Part shown: positions 11,082-22,462 of the stretch, piece by piece
Position numbering within the stretch: position 1 is the first letter of the stretch
How the letters are laid out: each line of letters begins with the position of its first letter
From: Epiperipatus broadwayi
Taxonomy: Eukaryota > Onychophora > Udeonychophora > Euonychophora > Peripatidae
Direction: 5' to 3'
DNA length: 64,000 nt
NCBI GenBank assembly: GCA_028023455.1
Contig: JAQFVV010000017.1
Location: forward strand, 2,239,001 to 2,303,000
The notes under the pieces: model-generated
Databases searched by the model: none
Told to the model about the DNA's origin: nothing
What the model saw: the letters and a program-made list of their open reading frames with translations, nothing else
Translations under genes and position numbers: made by a program

Positions 11082-11204
11082 ATGTATAAAAGATATGTTG
11101 ATGATGTTTTTGTGCATGGATCAAAAGATGTGGTAGAAAATATGTTTGATAAGTTAAATGTGAATTCTGGTTTATTACGGGCTTTGGAATTTGAGTATGA
11201 TTGA
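11082..11204 (+). pseudogene. RT fragment with a YVDD box (Penelope-like)
   Basis: A 40-codon open stretch reads MYKRYVDDVFVHGSKDVVEN, then FDKLN, and ends ALEFEYD. RYVDD followed by FV, a spacer, LN and F.YE fits RT motif C and the following block of Penelope-like elements (RYVDDTFV..LN..FT.E). Upstream frames have stops. The catalytic Asp pair is retained. Confidence 0.6.
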
Positions 11205-11216
11205 ATTTTAAAATAT

Positions 11217-11219
11217 TTG

Positions 11220-11251
<32 letters not shown>

Positions 11252-11262
11252 TATATATATGA
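11217..11262. repeat. TA microsatellite
   Basis: A TA run with ATG and TAC interruptions between the YVDD fragment and the direct repeat starting at 11261. Confidence 0.85.
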
Positions 11263-11785
11263 AAAACAAAAAGCAAGTTAAACTTGCCAATGCTTGTATT
11301 TATGATCAATAGATGGCATTTTACCAAAAACACCGTCAAAGCATATGTTTGTTTACATAAACATCAGAGCAAGCATTCACTATCTCTTCCATTAGTTCCA
11401 CCCTCGGATCATGATTTCAAGCTGATTTGCTATCATCAGTGAAGGATAGGAAAAAAGAAACTAGATCTAAACACCAACTCTGAGTGTTTATGAAACAATT
11501 TCTATTCAGCTTGCAAGCGTGAATCTTTTAGACACATAATGTCTTCAAACTCAGCATAGTAAGCCAGATAGCTATATGGGTCTGATATCAGTTCAGTTTC
11601 ATCACATAGTAGAAGTCTCTGCAATATATATCATTGCAAGAAAACTTCAAAGGTACATTTATGAAAAACAAAAAGCAACTTAAACTTGCCAATGCTTGTA
11701 TTTATGATCAATAGATGGCATTTTACCAAAAACACCGTCAAAGCGTATGTTTGTTTACATAAATGTCAGAGCAAGCATTCACTAT
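11261..11785. mobile_element. LTR-like unit with ~122-bp direct repeats
   Basis: Positions 11261-11381 and 11662-11785 are near-identical direct repeats (GAAAAACAAAAAGCAA, TTAAACTTGCCAATGCTTG, ATCAATAGATGGCATTTT, CACCGTCAAAGC). They enclose about 280 bp that hold a hammerhead-like motif on the minus strand. Lying between two PLE-like fragments, this arrangement fits the tandem pLTR of a Penelope-like element. Confidence 0.6.
11403..11450 (-). ncRNA. Hammerhead-like ribozyme in the PLE LTR-like unit
   Basis: Minus strand: CTGATGA (plus 11433-11439), short stem II AGC/GCT, GAAA (plus 11415-11418), stem III ATC-AT-GAT, an AUC cleavage triplet, and CCTTC/GAGGG as stem I after one mismatch. Position and architecture match the minimal type I hammerheads described for PLEs. 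The T-T pair closing stem II is a weakness. Confidence 0.55.
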
Positions 11786-11809
11786 ATATATATATATTAT
11801 AATATCTTT

Positions 11810-12670
11810 GGATATAATATGATTGTCAAAACATTAAATGTAAGGGATTTTATATACCCAACATCACATATTCCTTTAAATTACAAAATGGCTGGTTTCA
11901 ATTGTTTTTTGAATCACAATTTGTATCTTTGTAAATTTTAAGCAGCTAGGAAAAGGAATATTAAGAGATATATTGATGACATAATAAGTGTGGGATACAG
12001 GGAAAGGATATTATACAAGCCATTGAAATTGTTTTATAGTAAATTGAAGTTTAAACATAAAGTAGATGTAAGAAATAAAACAGACAAAAAATTGGCTTTT
12101 TTACTATATGTGCCAACTATAATATGAAGTTAAGAAGCATAATTGGTAAAGATTATAATATAGGATTCTCTTCACTCTTGTGTTTAAATAGGTTAATAAT
12201 TGAATCAGCTAAGGAAGAAATGAATAAGTATGAAGTGGTTTATTCAATTACCTTCAGAGAAATTGGTTGCAACACTATTTGTTATGGTGCAATGAAGGCT
12301 AGTAAATTAACGTGATTGCAACAACATGCTTATCAATATAAAAAATCTAAAATTGATTCACAAATTAATTCTGTTTTTTCCAACGATTAAAGCATTTGTT
12401 ATCATAAATTTTATCCCAAACTATCAGTACTATTTGCAATGAATTGAACAACAGACAGAGGAAATTGAACAAGGCTTGGTTTATTGCTAAGTCTAATAAC
12501 ATTGTATATCAGCATAACGCTTGTGTTCCACTGAGCATACACTGGAATATTAATCATTCAGTTTCAAAATGTCTCCATGATTATGGTAGATGGTACTGAA
12601 AGCACTTGGGGAAAATATATTAGTGTTTAATATTTTTTGAATATTTTCTACTCTGGTTGTAACATTTTGT
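11810..12670 (+). pseudogene. RT-containing retroelement remnant with a YIDD box
   Basis: The plus-strand reading gives SHIPLNYKMAGFNCF, a stop, then KRNIKRYIDDIISVGYRER, KLKFKHKVDVRNKT and LAFLLYV. A 63-codon frame (12124-12315) and LQQHAYQYKKSKIDSQINSV follow. RYIDDI resembles RT motif C, and the adjacent LTR-like unit suggests Penelope-like origin. Stops break it into at least three pieces. Clade assignment is an inference. Confidence 0.5.
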
Positions 12671-12937
12671 CCATGTGCAATAAACTTCTTTCAGTTCTAT
12701 ATAAAATCTCTATCAGAATAATTAAAAATTAATGAATAATATTTTTGCACCATTCTCGCACAAGATAGAGACTGGTTTCTATCCACTTTCAACACCATGT
12801 GGGAATGTAATCATAAACATATCACCAAAGATATGTGAAAAGGATGTGTGATCCTCAAGATTCATATTTCATTATGAACTAACATTCATCAGTTGGCCCA
12901 AAACACAAAAACTCTTACACATATTTATCATTGTTCA

Positions 12938-12938
12938 G

Positions 12939-13003
<65 letters not shown>
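12938..13003. repeat. TA microsatellite
   Basis: Roughly 32 TA units, once interrupted. Confidence 0.95.
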
Positions 13004-13005
<2 letters not shown>

Positions 13006-13082
13006 CAATTATTACCCTTTAATTAATAAGAGTCAAACTTACTGCCCTCAGAAATTTGCCATAAACCACTTAATGGAAGTGT

Positions 13083-13136
13083 TAAACCATTAAGCATCAC
13101 ATAATCACTACTACTGTATGGAGAGTTTTGCTTTGT
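13083..13136. mobile_element. 54-bp family C mini-insertion with 13-bp target duplication
   Basis: The fragment (TAAACCATTAAGCATCACAT through TGTATGGAGAGTTTTGC) is flanked on both sides by the 13-mer TTAATGGAAGTGT (13070-13082 and 13137-13149), which is part of the host family A repeat. This shows directly that even very short family C pieces are mobilised with target-site duplication. Confidence 0.7.
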
Positions 13137-13194
13137 TTAATGGAAGTGTATTAATAATTTTTATTAGTCATTCATTAGACCAGATATTATTGAC

Positions 13195-13915
13195 TTATTA
13201 TACCATTTCCAAACTTCTTAAATACTTCAACAACACAATTTTTTATATATAAATACTTGAAGATTTTAACCTTTGACACTGCATTCTGAATATATTTTAA
13301 CACTAGAGGGACCACACCAAATCTTGACACAAGATTATGACTTTATAAAGATAAGAACCAAAACTTTATTCTTACAGTTTTTACTGTCCTGCAGTCATCA
13401 CCAAAACAATTTCCATCTGACCATTTTTGATGTATCTCCATCTTCCAATTCTATAATATATTTCAAAAACATTTCTCCATAATCATATATTATCCACTCA
13501 AATACTGCTTCTTTATATTGTTGATGGTCACTGTTTTCACTTCTTATAGGCATAACATAACTTCCTTCTTCTTTTCCTTATGTATTGATTTTTATATTTA
13601 CAGACATCATTTCCAACCTTCTTAAACACTTCAATAATATTATCTTTTACATCAAAACTTTATTGCAGATCAAGAATGTAAAGAAGCAGTATTTGAGTGT
13701 ATAATGAGTGATTACGGAGAATATACATAGTATTACAAGGTTTTTGGAATATATTAGAAAATTGGAAAATGCTGATGCATAAAAAATGGTCAATAAAAAA
13801 TGTCAATTGCTCTGATGATGAATAGGACAGTTGAAATGGTAGGAATAATGTTTTGATATAAAAAATTGTATTGTTGAAGTGTTTAAGAAGTTTAGAAATG
13901 GTATGATGTGTAAAT
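13195..13915. repeat. Family D cluster: two direct and one inverted copy
   Basis: CCATTTCCAAACTTCTTAAA..CTTCAACAA at 13205 recurs at 13612 in the same orientation and at about 13912 inverted. The units include CTTACAGTTTTTACTGTCC and the CTGATGATG..GTTGAAAT motif (plus 13814), which are diverged relatives of the 56.8-57.8 kb foldback. Confidence 0.6.
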
Positions 13916-13977
13916 ATAAAAATCAATACATAAGGAAAAGCAGAACAAAATTAGATTATTCAATTAATGAACAATAT

Positions 13978-14150
13978 TTCTCTAATGTAATTTTCACTAC
14001 ACTACTTTTACATTTAAGTGAGAGTGGTATTGAAAAAGGGTTGAAAACAGTTGTTACTTTGTATGAGAGTGGTAGTGAAATTTACACTACAGAAATATTA
14101 TTCATTAATGGATAATCTCTAGGCTGATGATTAATTAAAATTATTAATTA
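13978..14150. repeat. Family A terminal palindrome
   Basis: Two opposed family A ends (TAATTTTCACTACACTAC and GTAGTGAAATTTACACTAC) separated by about 70 bp. This is a short foldback lacking the ribozyme core. Confidence 0.6.
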
Positions 14151-14305
14151 CAACTCATTTGCAGTGAACTTTGAAATCCAATCAACCAAAAAAACAAGCT
14201 AGATTTAAAATAAGTTTTATCAAAATGATTCACATACAAGTATTGAGAGATACAATAGAAAAAAACAATGAATAAAATTGTCTTTATGATTTGAGTTTGT
14301 AGATT

Positions 14306-15175
14306 ATGAAAAGCCATATTATTTTAGAAACATTTTCACAAAGATTCAGATTTTTGGTCATCAAAATATTTACCAAAATGAGATTATATAGTGATACTAA
14401 AAAGATTAACATGGATAAAGATATACCAGTGGGTGATTTCATATCTCCAAAACTTTTTACAGCAGTTTTGCAAGAAATCTTTTGTGGATTAAAGTGGGAA
14501 ATTAAGGGAGTAAAAGTAAATAGAGATTATTTAAATCATCTAGATTTTGCAAATGATGTGATTGTTTTTGCAAATAATGGTTCAAAGTTTCTGGAAATGT
14601 TGCAAGAGTTATTAGATGAAAGTAAAAAAGTAGGTCTAAATATAAGTACTAAAAAGACTAAAGTAATGTTTAACAACACAAATTAAAAGAGATTAACATT
14701 GACACATATGTTGGTTAGATTATTAATGCAAATGGAAACAATGGATGACATTAGTAATAGAATTAAATTTGAAAGAAAAAAGTAATTTAATATTAAAAAT
14801 AAATATGTCTATGCATTTAAAAAGGAGGATTTTTAATAGATGTATTTTACCAGTTCTTTCTTATGGATCTGAGAGTTAGACATGCAGTATGGAAAGATAA
14901 TAGTGAGAATAAGAAGACAGGATGGGACAAGAACAAACAAGCATCATTCAAAGTATTAGGAGCTGAAATGGATCTGAGCTGGACATATTCCTAGATGACA
15001 TTTGAAATCTTAAACTGAATCTCAAGAGATTGCAAAAGATCCAGAAAGAGATCACATGTGATGTGGATGGATGAAATAAGTGAATTTGTTATGTTACATG
15101 AATAAAAGAACTTAAGGTTTGGACAAATTGGATTAAACTTGTCTTGTAGATTCTTAAAATGAAAGGGGTTAACAT
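14306..15175 (+). pseudogene. RTE-like LINE, RT motifs through 3' end
   Basis: The first 126 codons are open and carry DFISPKLFTAVLQEIF (RT motif 4 region), then LDFANDVIVFA and SKKVGLNISTKKTKVMF. The catalytic F-A-D-D box reads FAND, so one essential Asp is lost. Downstream, pieces corresponding to LSYGSE, WTYS and RSRKRSHVMWMDEI follow across stops. It is the longest intact RT stretch here but not functional. Confidence 0.88.
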
Positions 15176-15555
15176 AAGATTGACAACTATGGAACACCCC
15201 AGTAAACATCATAAAATTATCTCAATTTAACTTTGAGCATATAATTATAAATGGAATACCAACTGTCTTTTTTTGTAAAAGTTGTACTATTTATATTTTA
15301 CCTTTCTTTTTGTAAACTCTAATTCAAGTAAATTGACAAAAACTTCTGAGAAGTCTATTTTCAATCCAAAAGTTAATATTATAAGCCATTCAGGTGTGAT
15401 TAAGATATTTTTTCATAGGTGGCAGTTATGGCAAAGCTCGGAATCAACAGTATGATTATCTTGATCAAGAAATACTTAATGTAAAGGCAAAAGTAAGAAT
15501 ATATGGTTAGAAAATATAGTCATCACCATGATTTCAGTGCAGATGTATGTAATTT
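15176..15555. other. AT-rich sequence, nothing recognised
   Basis: No supportable feature was seen. Confidence 0.5.
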
Positions 15556-15695
15556 GGCAACAATAATCATCATTGGTTAGTTAAGTCACATGCTGTTCAA
15601 GTCCCCAAGTGGCAAGTTGAAACTAACAATTCCATTCAAATTAAATTTATTTACTTCAAAACTTCTAGTCCTTGAGTCAACCACTCTATCATTAC
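15556..15695. repeat. Family F repeat fragment
   Basis: Shares GGTTAGTT..CAC, CAAGTGGCAAGTTGAA and AACAATTCCATT with 60050-60215. Only two copies are in the window and the class is unknown. Confidence 0.4.
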
Positions 15696-16459
15696 TCTAA
15701 ACCATATAGATAATTTAACAACACTAATATGAGATGCTGCTGTTTTTAATTATGTTAACCAATTATGGATTGTTAATAAGAAATCTGTAAGAGAAGTCAC
15801 ACTTAATTATAACATAAATGTCACATTTTTAATTTTACTAATCTGACCTCTCTCTTTTAAAATTTAGAAGCTTTTACTTATAAAATCTTTTTCTTGCCAC
15901 CCATTTGATACTTCCAATGCCATCCTATAATTTGTACATCTGTTCCATCAGACTGCAGATAACATTGATATTCATACAAACAGTTCCACCCAAACTACTA
16001 AACATACATCTAGAATACCCACATTTTATGAAAAAACAAATAAGACTGCATCTCTACTATGACTGATTGGCTCTTTGAATATAATAACATTTTTAAAAAT
16101 GATATTTAGTTGCTTTTAAATCTATAAATTATGATGGGTATGTGACACATATTTGGAAATAGTTTTATTATTTGTATCTGGTCATATTTCATTAATATAT
16201 ACCATAAACAACAGACTTTATCAACCTACACTAATCCAGGTCCTCTTATCAAGTGAAGATGAACCTTGGACAATACTCAACATTATTCACCAATAAAAAT
16301 AGCTAGAATTCAGTTTCCCAGACAATATCGAATGATTAAGCAAAGTGAGCTATCTATAAAAAAAATACTGAGTTTTTAAAATTTTAGACAGAGTTAAAAA
16401 TTATAACTTAATTTGGATTTAAATTCCAAATAACTGATAATGGATAGTAATCATTATGT
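15696..16459. other. AT-rich sequence, nothing recognised
   Basis: No supportable feature was seen. Confidence 0.5.
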
Positions 16460-16830
16460 TTTATACCTTCCAGTCCATATTTGAGTCATACCCCCAAAAT
16501 GCACCTTTCATGCTGAACAAACACTTAGCAATTGCACTATGTTTATATCTCTTACATATATCATTATTATTTATCTGGTATTTGTCAAATTAAATTATTA
16601 CAATTTGATTTACAGCAACAAATTTAGCTCTTACGTCACTGACGACATGTTTGGGATAAATACGTTAATAATTATTACTAATGGTTTATTTGACTAGAGA
16701 TTATCATTTCTAGCCCAAATATATACGTCGAAGTTTACATTTGAATTAAGAATATTATAATAATGTCTAACCTATTAAATGATTAATAATAATTATTAAC
16801 AAATTTCATTGAAATGAATGATGCAAATGT
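16460..16830 (-). repeat. Old, diverged family A copy
   Basis: TTTCATGCTGAACAAACACT, ATCTCTTACATATAT and TGACTAGAGATTATC occur in family order. The ribozyme boxes are lost. Confidence 0.5.
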
Positions 16831-17610
16831 TATAAGTACAGAAAGTTTGACACTTATAAATCATATTATAATAATTTATTAGATGAAAGTTTATATAGCG
16901 TTATAATACAGTACTTAATAATGGAAGACAACTCTCTCCCATCTTTTAAATGCTTTTTTTTTCGTTTGTTGTTTTTGGCAATCATTTATATTTTGTTTTT
17001 AAGGAATCAAAAAGAATAAATGACTTTCTATTTATAAGATTGCTGAAAGACATAAATATACTCTATTTATTTATTTACTTATATTTTTTTCTCCATTGTT
17101 ATTACTATTTTTAAAAAGTAATACCAAAATTACTGTATTAATATTTTATTTTATTAGTATACGTACAATTAAAAATATTCTGTCTATTTCGATACCTCAG
17201 TAATAAGTGACTCTGGAGAGACATAGATCTAGATGAATTCTAAACCTACTGTTTATGACGCTCACAAGTCACACCCTGGGAATAATTACTTTATTATTAT
17301 ATTGAAATAATATATTTGTATTTGCATTCAAAAAAATTCATTGTAAAAATAAAAAGAATTAGTCAGACAGTCGTAAACATATCATTATAATTGAATATAT
17401 TGTTTAGTTTCACACACACAGTTATACATTTTTATTCACAGTGCCTATATTGATATGTACTGTTAATTTTTCTCTGCAATTATTGCATTAAACTGATGTT
17501 AAAAAAATTATTTATATAGATGATTATTTTGATTTGATTGACTCAATGGTTAAAAAATTCGAAAAACTAAAATGTTTAATAAATTCAGATATTGTAAAGA
17601 ATTCTTATAA
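16831..17610. other. AT-rich sequence, nothing recognised
   Basis: No supportable feature was seen. Confidence 0.5.
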
Positions 17611-18122
17611 GTATATACATTAAAGTTAACAGACATAAAATAATATATGGGGCTTCATTATTTTATGGTATAGCTAAGTATACGCATAACATATATAAAA
17701 TGATATAAGGGGCTTTATTATTTTAATGTATAGCTAAGTCTACACGTAACACATATAAAATGATATAAGGGCTTTATTATTTTAATGTACACATTAAAGT
17801 TAATATCCATAAAATGATGTAAGGGACTTTATTATTTTATGGTATTGCTAAATATATACATTAAAGTTAATATATATGCATGTATAAAATAATATAAGGA
17901 ACATAATTATTTTATAGTATAGCTAAGAATACACATTAAAGTTAATATATATAAAATAATATAAGCTTTATTATTTTATGGTATAACTAAGTATGCACTT
18001 TAAAGTTAATATATATAAAATGATATAAGGGGCTTTATTATTTTAATGTATAGCTAAGTATACACATTAAAGTTAATATTTATAAAATGATATAAGGGAC
18101 TTTATTATTTTATGGTATAGGT
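17611..18122. repeat. Tandem repeat, about eight units of ~65 bp
   Basis: Units follow TACACATTAAAGTTAATAT, ATAAAATGATATAAGGG, CTTTATTATTTTATGGTATAG, CTAAG. Two units lack the ATTAAAGTT part and one has a short insertion. It is strongly AT-rich and non-coding. Confidence 0.9.
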
Positions 18123-18765
18123 TATGGGTTGTTAAAATAAATTACGTATGTGCACTGCAAGTAGTGATAAACTTCCACCAATGAGGATCAAATATGATCA
18201 CTTCTATTATATAAGAATCTCTCTCTTATGTTAATAAGAAAACTTAACATATATACAAATTCAGTAAAGACAATTGTAAAAAAGATTTAAAAACAATATT
18301 AGTCTTAAAATAAGGCAATAATAATCAAAACATGAAAGGCCACCTTTGAATTGATGCACGGGCTCTGTATTGAGATAATTTAATTATCCACTACAAAAAT
18401 TTTAAGATGTTAGTTTTCCTGGATAATGAGTTATGATAGTAACTGTAAACAATAATCCTATGACACCATCGATTAGTATATGGAATTTAATATAAGTCAG
18501 ATTGCTGTTATATTTGCATGAATTGTTGGAAGTGCTCCAGACAGTTGACAAAGAAATTATGTATAATGCAGAGTGATTTTTCAATTTTTTATATAATACA
18601 GCATCCATAGTAAAAAATGTATTATGCTTGATGATTGAAACAGATATTTCTTCATAATATATATAAAACTGTCATATAAATACATTTCTTCTATCAATTA
18701 AAAATTTAATATAATAAATAACTGAAACACAGGCTTGTTATATATCTGTGGCTATATATATGTAA
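18123..18765. other. AT-rich sequence, nothing recognised
   Basis: The 68-codon minus frame at 18402-18608 has no recognisable family. Confidence 0.5.
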
Positions 18766-19180
18766 TATAGGGTATATGAGCACAGACTTTCACACCACCC
18801 ACCTCTCTCCACTCTATCTAATAACACTGATACACCTAAACACATATATGCTGAAAAGATAAATAATCACCAATATACGTATTTCATGCTAAACCATTTT
18901 CAATTGGATGGACGGTTGAAGAGTTGGAGTGTGGAGTGGATTGAAGCCTGTCCATTAAACTATGAGGATAGTCTATCTTAATATATATCTGAGCACTTAT
19001 ACTATATATATGTGTGTAAAGATGATAGTCTTGACCAACTGATGATTGCTGGTTTAGCATGAAATACGTATATTGGTGATTATTTATCTTTTCAGCATAT
19101 ATGTGCTTAGGTGTATCAGTGTTATTAGATAGAGTGGAGAGAGGTGGGTGGTCTGAAAGTCTGTGCTCATATACCCTATA
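18766..19180. mobile_element. Family B foldback with 131-bp near-identical arms
   Basis: Arms 18766-18896 and 19050-19180 are almost perfect reverse complements. The 153-bp spacer holds the other half of a family B unit (GGAGTGTGGAGTGGATTGAAG, TATCTTAATATAT). The right side carries a complete ribozyme core, and the left side lacks the CUGAUGA half. The structure looks like one full and one truncated copy joined head to head. Confidence 0.85.
19020..19082 (+). ncRNA. Hammerhead-like ribozyme, family B, complete core
   Basis: CTGATGA 19039-19045, stem II TGCTG/TAGCA with a GTT loop, GAAA 19061-19064, stem III ATA-CG-TAT, cleavage after A, stem I CCAA/TTGG. A T-T mismatch closes stem II, and all catalytic bases are kept. 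Confidence 0.6.
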
Positions 19181-19342
19181 ATAAATAGTAAATTAATTAT
19201 ATATTCCTACTTATGTAATTTAAATTACCTTTACATGCATATATATAATAAAGAGCAAATATTTCTAAACAAGTTTATTTTATTTTATTTATTTATTATT
19301 TTTTATGATAAATGCTATAAGATAAAGCATTCATATCTTTAT

Positions 19343-19470
19343 CTATGATTGTCCCCATTCCCAGAACAGTTTTGAGCTATGGCTCTCTTCAGTGAGGAGC
19401 TAGAACATCAGATTCAAAAATACCAACTCTAACCAAACATTTACCTAATACTTAATTATTAAGAAAATCT
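19343..19470 (-). repeat. Family P fragment with degenerate hammerhead motif
   Basis: Minus strand: CTCACTGAAGAGAGCC, ATAGCTC, AAAACTG, and CTGGGAATGGGGAC. This is the same order as the intact copy at 58.6 kb, with GAAA changed to AAAA. The downstream TACCAACTCTAACC..CATTTACCTAATACTTA also matches 58250-58300. Confidence 0.6.
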
Positions 19471-20462
19471 GAAACTTGTTTAAAAATAATTGCTCTTTAT
19501 TACATATTAGTAATTACAAGCTATATATGTATTGTGATTTATCACTTAGTTTTATTACTCATACATATATATTGTTAGTTGTGGCCTTACATCCCTCCAG
19601 TACCATTTAAAACACCCTTTGCCTAATTCAAATCCAAGACTCAATATAATGACATTCTCTCCCAACTACAACATTAATGAGAATAAAAATCAATTAAAAT
19701 TCATTACAATAAAAAAAAATGAAACTAGCCACAAGCACAGTAGCTGAGAAACAATTGTTTTCTCCAATTAAACATCTAATTTACTTTTACAATAAATACG
19801 TTATCTTAATTAAACCATAAAACATGGACACGAACACTATGGACACGAACACTACCTCTTGTTAAAAACATTTCATATACATTATAACAATATGAAAGAA
19901 ATATAATCAGATAGATTTAGATACTAGTAAGAAATAAAAATTAATTAAAGAAAAGAAATAACAAAAAAAAATTATTATTGTTAGTAATATACTATATATT
20001 TATATATCATAATCACAACTAATGATGTAAATAATTAATCCAAGTCACAACCATGAACCTGTTACTTGAACTCATCAAAAATCATATATCAAACATTTTC
20101 ATTTTGATAATTAGAGAAATATAAAAACCAATGAGGTTCTTCTCAAAGATCAGATAAAAAAAACCTTATGGGTTGAACAACCTGTATAAAGTTGAAGTGG
20201 CGAAATCGAACTTTCAGTTGAATAGAAAATACAGCTGCCATTAAAGTGAAATATTAAAGAAAATAACTCTTTAGATATTAAGTAAAGCTAAAATAAAAAG
20301 GCATATGGATTCAAACTTAGCTAACTGAAAGATTCTAAAGTGAATTTTCCAAAATTAGCTTTAAATTATTCAACATTTCCAAAGTGTTTCAAACTTTAAG
20401 ACAGAAATTGATTTAACTTTAAATCAGGATATTTAATAATATAGTGCTTTAAATTCACTCAA
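19471..20462. other. AT-rich sequence, nothing recognised
   Basis: No supportable feature was seen. Confidence 0.5.
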
Positions 20463-20467
20463 GATAG

Positions 20468-20571
20468 TCTTGCATTAGTGGTCGAGAGGTCAGCGCGACT
20501 GTCTTGCACTTGCAGGCAGTTACCCGGGTTGCGAGTTCGCGTCCCGGCCGATGCTATGACACTTAAAAAAA
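20468..20571 (+). mobile_element. Compact tRNA-derived SINE with target duplication
   Basis: About 95 bp that resemble a class II tRNA (Leu/Ser type): A-box-like AGTGGTCGAGAGG, an anticodon-arm-like CTGTCTTGCACTTGCAGGCAG, B-box-like GAGTTCGCGTCCC, and then a poly-A tail. The flanks carry the duplicated 11-mer TCACTCAAGAT. GC content is far above the surroundings. The acceptor ends pair poorly, so it is a retroposed SINE rather than a working tRNA gene. Confidence 0.85.
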
Positions 20572-20748
20572 AATCACTCAAGATATTCTACTAAATATAT
20601 ATATAAACAGCAACCCAGACAACATGCATTGCAAATCGCAAAGTGACATTGGGGGATGGGGGTCATTACCTATGGAGCTGTAATTGCCAAAATTGAAATG
20701 AATTCGGATTAGCATTTATTCATCTAACATCAATTTTACTATTGAGAA

Positions 20749-20925
20749 ATGAATCAACAAACTCTACATCTTATATCAGGCCTTCTTAAAAAAGAAATTA
20801 TAAGCGACATAACAGATATTCTAGAACACTTGAATCTTACCACCTATAACCTGAAATGGATTAAGGAGGACAATGCTAATATTTTACTAGGACATTTCCC
20901 TTATGAACTCTCAAGTTATCTTTAG
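20749..20925 (+). CDS. 58-codon open frame of unknown nature
   Basis: Begins MNQQTLHLISGLLKKEI and ends HFPYELSSYL. Its composition is less biased than nearby AT-rich frames, but I recognise no family and no splice or promoter context. It may be the remnant of an unrecognised repeat. Confidence 0.15.
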   Translation: MNQQTLHLISGLLKKEIISDITDILEHLNLTTYNLKWIKEDNANILLGHFPYELSSYL

Positions 20926-21490
20926 GTTGATGTCATAATTTTTATTTATTTATTTAGTTTATATAAACTACTTTCTCTGTCTTTTTCCTTTAATTCGGAT
21001 TGAAAGAGGGAACATAAGTTATTAATATATAATAGAAGGGATAAGTATTATTAGCCTTATTGTAAATTAAAATAAAATATAGGTTCTGATGAGAACTTGT
21101 GTGCGTATAAGTCCGATTATCATGAAGAGAGACAGTTAAGATTTTGCCTTAATATATATTACTTGCTAACATTTGTACAGTGCCGCTATTACTTATGTTT
21201 GTTGTTTGTTATTACTAATCATATAGTTAATTGTTTTCGGTCTACCTGACTAATTATTTTTAATGAGTCTTTGCTCTCTTTATAATAATCAAATATAATA
21301 GAAGGGGGATTCCATATCACCAAAATATGATTGGTATGAATGAATCTATTAAACCATTAGGAATAATAACAAATTACTATTGTAATAAAATAAATTAGCA
21401 AGCAAGAGTAAGTTAAATAATCATAAGTTGTAAAATAAGTTTCCTTTGGGTTAATACGGACATCAAATGATTATTCTTTGAAGGGAACAA
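20926..21490. other. AT-rich sequence, nothing recognised
   Basis: A purine stretch AGAAGGGGGAT at 21299-21309 is the only notable item. Confidence 0.4.
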
Positions 21491-21493
21491 GGT

Positions 21494-22200
21494 GTTGGAC
21501 CAATAATTAAAAATAATAATAATCAAATAATATCTATGGATGTTAAATTAAATTATTTATATTTGTTATAACTTCATTATCAAATTTATGCTAACTGTAA
21601 ATAAATTTGTTAAATATATATTTTTAAATTAAAGACAATCGTTTGAATTTTTTTCATATTCAGTTCTCAATTTGTCATATATGCTCACACACATAAATTC
21701 TCATGCAGTCACATATATCCTTATACACTCACACTTATTCGCACATAACCACACATTAGGTGATAGTGATGTACCCTGAACTAGATAACTGCACATTCTT
21801 CCTGAATTCAAAATCTGAGAATAATGGAAATTAAAGATGGTAAAAATGAGGTGAATATATGGGTATAGTTTAACTCATGTTTGAGTATTAATATCTCACC
21901 TCCAAGGAATGAGATCAAAGTGAGTGTTAAAAGTTAATTATACTAAGAAGGGGATGCCAAGATCCAATTCCATTGACCATACAAAGTCATTTTACTTTTG
22001 CTAGCCACATGATCATGGAGATCAAAAACTATTATAAATATAGGATGAACAGTGTACCCTTTATATAAAAGGAGTATGATTCTTTCCCCCTTTTATTGAC
22101 TTACTAATACTAATGAATAAAGAGATATCTTTACTGTGTATTGAATAAATTTAAAATAATTTATAGGTGCTTAAAAATGTTGAAGTTGTTGGTATGACTG
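21494..22200 (+). mobile_element. Possible solo LTR
   Basis: A purine tract (GAAGGGAACAAGG) is followed by TGTTGGACC. Then come a TATAAAAG at about 22066 and AATAAA signals at 22116 and 22144. This order resembles an LTR, but I cannot define a CA end, a target duplication or a second LTR. Confidence 0.2.
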
Positions 22201-22434
22201 GCAATATTCAAAATTCGTGTACTGGAGATTGACAACTATACACGTGATCAAGTTTTCCATGAGACAAATCAAACCTAATTAGCATTAATATGTAATTAAT
22301 ATTGAAGTAACCATTACAAAGAGTGCTTAAAGAATGGAGTGGTCGACGATATACATTATAAATATAAAAGAAACTTATTCGTAAGAATATAAATTAAGGT
22401 AGTGGCAGTAAAGTATTGAATATCATTTCATGGA

Positions 22435-22462
22435 ACACACACACACATATATATATATATGT
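22435..22462. repeat. CA/TA dinucleotide repeat
   Basis: ACACACACAC followed by TATATATATA. Confidence 0.9.

Larger units (their letters stand above)
12735..13180 (-). repeat. Family A copy with TA array and nested insertion
   Basis: Single family A unit enlarged by a TA microsatellite (12938-13003) and by a 54-bp family C fragment at 13083-13136. The ribozyme core near 12850-12905 has CTGATGA on the minus strand but a mutated stem II. Confidence 0.7.

Noticed and set aside
20468-20560. Functional tRNA-Leu or tRNA-Ser gene
   Set aside because: Acceptor stem pairs poorly, a poly-A tail and target duplication are present, and several diverged copies exist: a SINE, not a gene.
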